Shown: positions 61,457 to 64,000 of the stretch, in pieces
How the letters are laid out: each line of letters opens with the position of its first letter
How positions within the stretch are numbered: the stretch's first letter is position 1
NCBI RefSeq assembly: GCF_003201355.1
Contig: NZ_QICL01000004.1
Coordinates: 166,089-230,088, forward strand
Reading direction: 5' to 3'
DNA length: 64,000 nt
From: Indolivaga alginatilytica
GTDB lineage: Bacteria; Bacteroidota; Bacteroidia; Bacteroidales; Dysgonomonadaceae
Translations under genes and position numbers: made by a program
The notes under the pieces: model-generated
What the model was told of the DNA's origin: nothing
Seen by the model: the letters and a program-made list of their open reading frames with translations, nothing else
Database searches by the model: none

Positions 61457-62671
61457 ATGAAAGGAAAAGAAACTACTTCCGCCCGTCAATCGAAAAACGA
61501 ACGGATCGAGCAGAAACTACGTACGCTGTATAGCTTTCGTTACAATAGCGTAAAAAGCCGTACGGAGTATAGGGAAATCGATGCACAAGGGGAGTTCAAG
61601 CCTGTAACCAAATATTTTTTGAACTCCCTTCGCAGGGAAATTGATGTCAAGGTAGGTATTACAACCTCTGCCGATAATATCCGGGCTATCCTCGAAAGTA
61701 ATTTTGCAGAGAAGATACATCCTATCAGGGAATATCTCTCTCAACTGCCAATGCTGAATCCTCGGGAATCTTGCTATACGGAACAGCTTTTACAGACAGT
61801 GATTGTTTCCAATCCTGACAAATGGGAAGAATATCTGATTAAATGGCTGATAGGTGTTGTTGCCAATGCGATGAGCGATGTCGGTTGCCAGAATCATACT
61901 TGTTTGGTTCTGACAGGCGAACAGGGCAAATTTAAAACGACATGGCTCGATCACCTTTGCCCCACATCCTTAAAAAGCTATCTCTTTACAGGTAAGATAG
62001 ACCCGCAATGCAAAGATGTATTGACCTTGATAGCCGAATATTTGTTTATCAACATTGACGATCAGTTAAGGGCATTGAATAAACGGGACGAAAACGAACT
62101 GAAGAACCTGATAACCACTCCGGCAGTAAAATATCGTAGACCATATGATACGTATATTGAAGAATATCCACACTTAGCCAGTTTTATGGCATCGGTAAAC
62201 GGAAATGATTTCTTGACAGACCCGACAGGCAGCAGACGCTTTCTGCCTTTTGAGGTTGTCCGTATTGATATTGACAAAGCTCTCTCTATAAATATGGATA
62301 ATGTATTTTCCGAAATCATGTATTTGTATAAACAGGGAATGCGTTATTGGTTCGATGATTCGGAAATAGAAGAGCTACACCGTTTAAGTTCAGGCTTCCA
62401 TGTGCAGACCGTGGAGTTTGAGATGCTAATGCAGGGATTTGAAAAACCAACCGTAGAGAATGAAAACGAACATTTTATGACTACCGCCCAAATACTAAAT
62501 TATCTGCGGATGTTCACCAATGTACCATTGTCTGAAAAACGGATGGGTGAAGCGATTCGAAAAGCAGGATTCAAACGGTTACAAAAGCGAATTAACAACA
62601 ATCCATCTCCTGTATATGGTTATCGGATAAAGAAGATTAAACCCAATCCCTTTATTGATTATGAACTGTAA
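61457..62671 (+). CDS. VapE-like P-loop ATPase (replication, SF3-helicase type)
   Basis: 404 residues. CLVLTGEQGKFKTTWLDHLC (~152-171) is the P loop, LFINIDDQLRALNKRDENEL (~196-215) the Walker B region, FMASVNGNDFLTDPTGSRRF (~248-267) sensor and Arg finger. C-terminal HFMTTAQILNYLRMF and GEAIRKAGFKRLQKR is the DUF3874-type winged helix. Likely replication initiator/helicase of the mobile element. Upstream of iteron-like repeats and a TOPRIM primase. Confidence 0.87.
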   Translation: MKGKETTSARQSKNERIEQKLRTLYSFRYNSVKSRTEYREIDAQGEFKPVTKYFLNSLRREIDVKVGITTSADNIRAILESNFAEKIHPIREYLSQLPMLNPRESCYTEQLLQTVIVSNPDKWEEYLIKWLIGVVANAMSDVGCQNHTCLVLTGEQGKFKTTWLDHLCPTSLKSYLFTGKIDPQCKDVLTLIAEYLFINIDDQLRALNKRDENELKNLITTPAVKYRRPYDTYIEEYPHLASFMASVNGNDFLTDPTGSRRFLPFEVVRIDIDKALSINMDNVFSEIMYLYKQGMRYWFDDSEIEELHRLSSGFHVQTVEFEMLMQGFEKPTVENENEHFMTTAQILNYLRMFTNVPLSEKRMGEAIRKAGFKRLQKRINNNPSPVYGYRIKKIKPNPFIDYEL

Positions 62672-62929
62672 TTAATAGACATTATTTTCTCACATTACTA
62701 CCTTACTACATAACAAGCTAATCCCGTGAAAGAAAAGAAGATTAGTTGTAGTAAGTGGAGAAAGCGCCGTCTTACTTTCTTGTTACTACTTACTACATTT
62801 TAAGATATGTAGTTACTACTATTACTTCTAAAAAATACACCTTTTATGCTATTAATAAGCAGGTTAAAGTGACTGTAGTATGTAGTAAGAATATATCTGT
62901 AAAAAACAAAATATAAAAGAATCAACATC
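62672..62929. repeat. Iteron-like repeats, candidate replication origin
   Basis: TTACTACCTTACTACAT (62695-62711), TTACTACTTACTACATTT (62783-62800), TTACTACTATTACTTC (62813-62828) on the plus strand, and TGTAGTAAG-type inverse copies at ~62747-62755 and GTAGTATGTAGTAAG (62875-62889). The CTTACTAC core appears at least six times in 200 bp between the helicase-like and primase genes. Confidence 0.6.
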
Positions 62930-63892
62930 ATGACCACAATAGAATTAAACAACCTGTCCATCAAAGACTATCTAGCCGAACAAAACATCCATCCCGTCAA
63001 AGACAGAGGATACTACGGCATGTACCATTCCCCATTCAGAACAGATAGCAACGCCAGTCTCAAAGTTGATTACACTAAGAATCTATGGATAGACTTCGGC
63101 TCTAACGAGGGTGGCACAATGATAGACCTTGTTATGCGATTGGATAACTGCACCCTAAAAGAAGCCATAAACAAGCTCGAATGCAGATACGCAAATATGC
63201 AAACAGGCAGCAATACCGATAATCAGCCCGAACCCTTCTCTTTTCACGGTAATAACCATTTGGAAAAAATCGAAAACAATCAACTATCAGGAATATCGAT
63301 CCAAAAAATATTGCCCATTACCAACCAAGCATTACTCTATTATCTCACAGAACGAAAAATCAGTATTGATATAGCTAAGCAACATTGCAATGAAATCCAT
63401 TACTCAGCCAACAATAAACCATATTTTTCCATCGGCTTTAAAAACGATTCGGGAGGCTATGAACTTCGGAATAAATATTTCAAAGGGTGTACCTCTAAAA
63501 ATATAGCAACAGATAGAAGCACTGAATCTAATACCGAAGCCTGTTTAGTTTTCGAGGGATTCATGGATTATCTATCTTACCTCACAATGAAAAATATTCA
63601 ATACTCAAAAGTAGATATTGTCGTGTTAAACTCAATAGCTAATCTGTCCAAAGCCATAGACTTTATAATATCACACCAAAAGATCTATACCTATCTGGAC
63701 AACGACCAAGCAGGAAAAAACGCAACCCAGCAGATAAGTAAAACTTGCAAAGCAGTCATAGACAAGTCAACAGACTATGCCAACTACAAAGACCTAAACG
63801 AGTGGCTCTGTAAAACCAAGCTAATTGAGAAAGAACAGCAAGTACAAAAACAAGAGCAGATACGAAGACCCTCCCGAGGAATCAGGCGGTAA
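62930..63892 (+). CDS. TOPRIM DNA primase of mobilizable element
   Basis: 320 residues. N-terminal CHC2-like fold in which zinc ligands are mostly lost (RGYYGMYHSPFRTDSNASLK, LWIDFGSNEGGTMIDLVM). TOPRIM: CLVFEGFMDYLSYL (Glu ~206), VVLNSIANL, IYTYLDNDQAGKNA (D-x-D ~260-262). Basic tail (RRPSRGIRR). This makes RNA primers for the replication of the element. Typical next genes (mobilization) lie outside the window. Confidence 0.9.
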   Translation: MTTIELNNLSIKDYLAEQNIHPVKDRGYYGMYHSPFRTDSNASLKVDYTKNLWIDFGSNEGGTMIDLVMRLDNCTLKEAINKLECRYANMQTGSNTDNQPEPFSFHGNNHLEKIENNQLSGISIQKILPITNQALLYYLTERKISIDIAKQHCNEIHYSANNKPYFSIGFKNDSGGYELRNKYFKGCTSKNIATDRSTESNTEACLVFEGFMDYLSYLTMKNIQYSKVDIVVLNSIANLSKAIDFIISHQKIYTYLDNDQAGKNATQQISKTCKAVIDKSTDYANYKDLNEWLCKTKLIEKEQQVQKQEQIRRPSRGIRR

Positions 63893-64000
63893 TTCCCGTC
63901 AGCTACCCAACGGGCTTTTAAAGAAAAGCCATAGCTCATTAGGGCATTTTCTTAACGCTCCGTTGCACTCTCACTAAAAAAGCCCTCCTGAGTCAAGGGG
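63893..64000. other. Right edge: possible start of transfer region
   Basis: 108 bp without a gene. Contains GGGCTTTTAAAGAAAAGCC (63911-63929, inverted GGGCTTTT/AAAAGCC) and GC-rich ending. In such elements the transfer origin and mobilization genes lie here; nothing more can be stated. Confidence 0.3.

Noticed and set aside
1..64000. CRISPR array or cas genes
   Set aside because: No regularly spaced direct repeats with spacers and no Cas-like proteins found; the closest repeats (62672-62929) are irregular iterons.

Overview
The window looks like a Bacteroidales chromosome (Bacteroides, Parabacteroides or Dysgonomonas-like; genus not resolved). Reasons: several genes are preceded by the Bacteroidota -7 box TAnnTTTG, Shine-Dalgarno sequences are weak, and families common in this order are present (DUF4494, TOPRIM primase plus VapE-like replication genes, cyclophilin-like lipoproteins). 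Almost all of it is accessory DNA.

Layout. (1) 1-23.0 kb: part of a prophage. Rightward tail and receptor-binding genes, a toxin-antitoxin pair and a lysis cassette (holin-like, GH73-type endolysin, candidate unimolecular spanin) face a mostly leftward early block: ParB-like, recombination (YqaJ exonuclease, SSB-like), C5 methyltransferase, replication organizer and DnaC-like loader, DnaA-IV/MazG fusion. The right end has a CI-like repressor with three operators exactly 32 bp apart. (2) 23.06-23.12 kb: the 3' part of a tRNA-Asp(GUC) gene, an attachment-site remnant. (3) 23.1-56.56 kb: an AT-rich island ending in a second copy of the same tRNA 3' end. It holds excisionase-like HTH genes, a decayed IS3 transposase, a ten-gene leftward defence operon (AIPR, PD-(D/E)XK, Z1 helicase, MutL/MORC-type GHKL ATPase, HNH, two C5 methyltransferases, Vsr, AAA ATPase, DUF262), a strip of pseudogenes, a lipoprotein/outer-membrane operon, a five-gene RNA-repair/ribosome-rescue operon (RtcB, PrfH, HExxH protease, Clp-type AAA+ fused to an M41 protease, KptA), a DUF1016 nuclease, and an AraC-controlled hydrolase/acetyltransferase operon. 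(4) 56.6-64 kb: the start of another element with an NDT-like effector gene, an Mrr nuclease whose start is out of frame through a 9-A tract, an S41 protease, and the excisionase/VapE/primase set of a mobilizable element, with iteron-like repeats.

How it fits together: the two tRNA-Asp 3' fragments suggest that at least three elements were stacked in one tRNA site. The defence operon combines modification (two C5 methyltransferases, Vsr to repair deaminated 5mC) with remodelling/cleavage (Z1, GHKL ATPase, HNH, PD-(D/E)XK, AIPR). The RtcB/PrfH operon is a candidate response to RNA-cleaving toxins: PrfH frees damaged ribosomes, RtcB reseals RNA, KptA removes 2'-phosphates, and two metalloproteases remove proteins. 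That protease-bearing version is the part of the window I find most likely to be undescribed.
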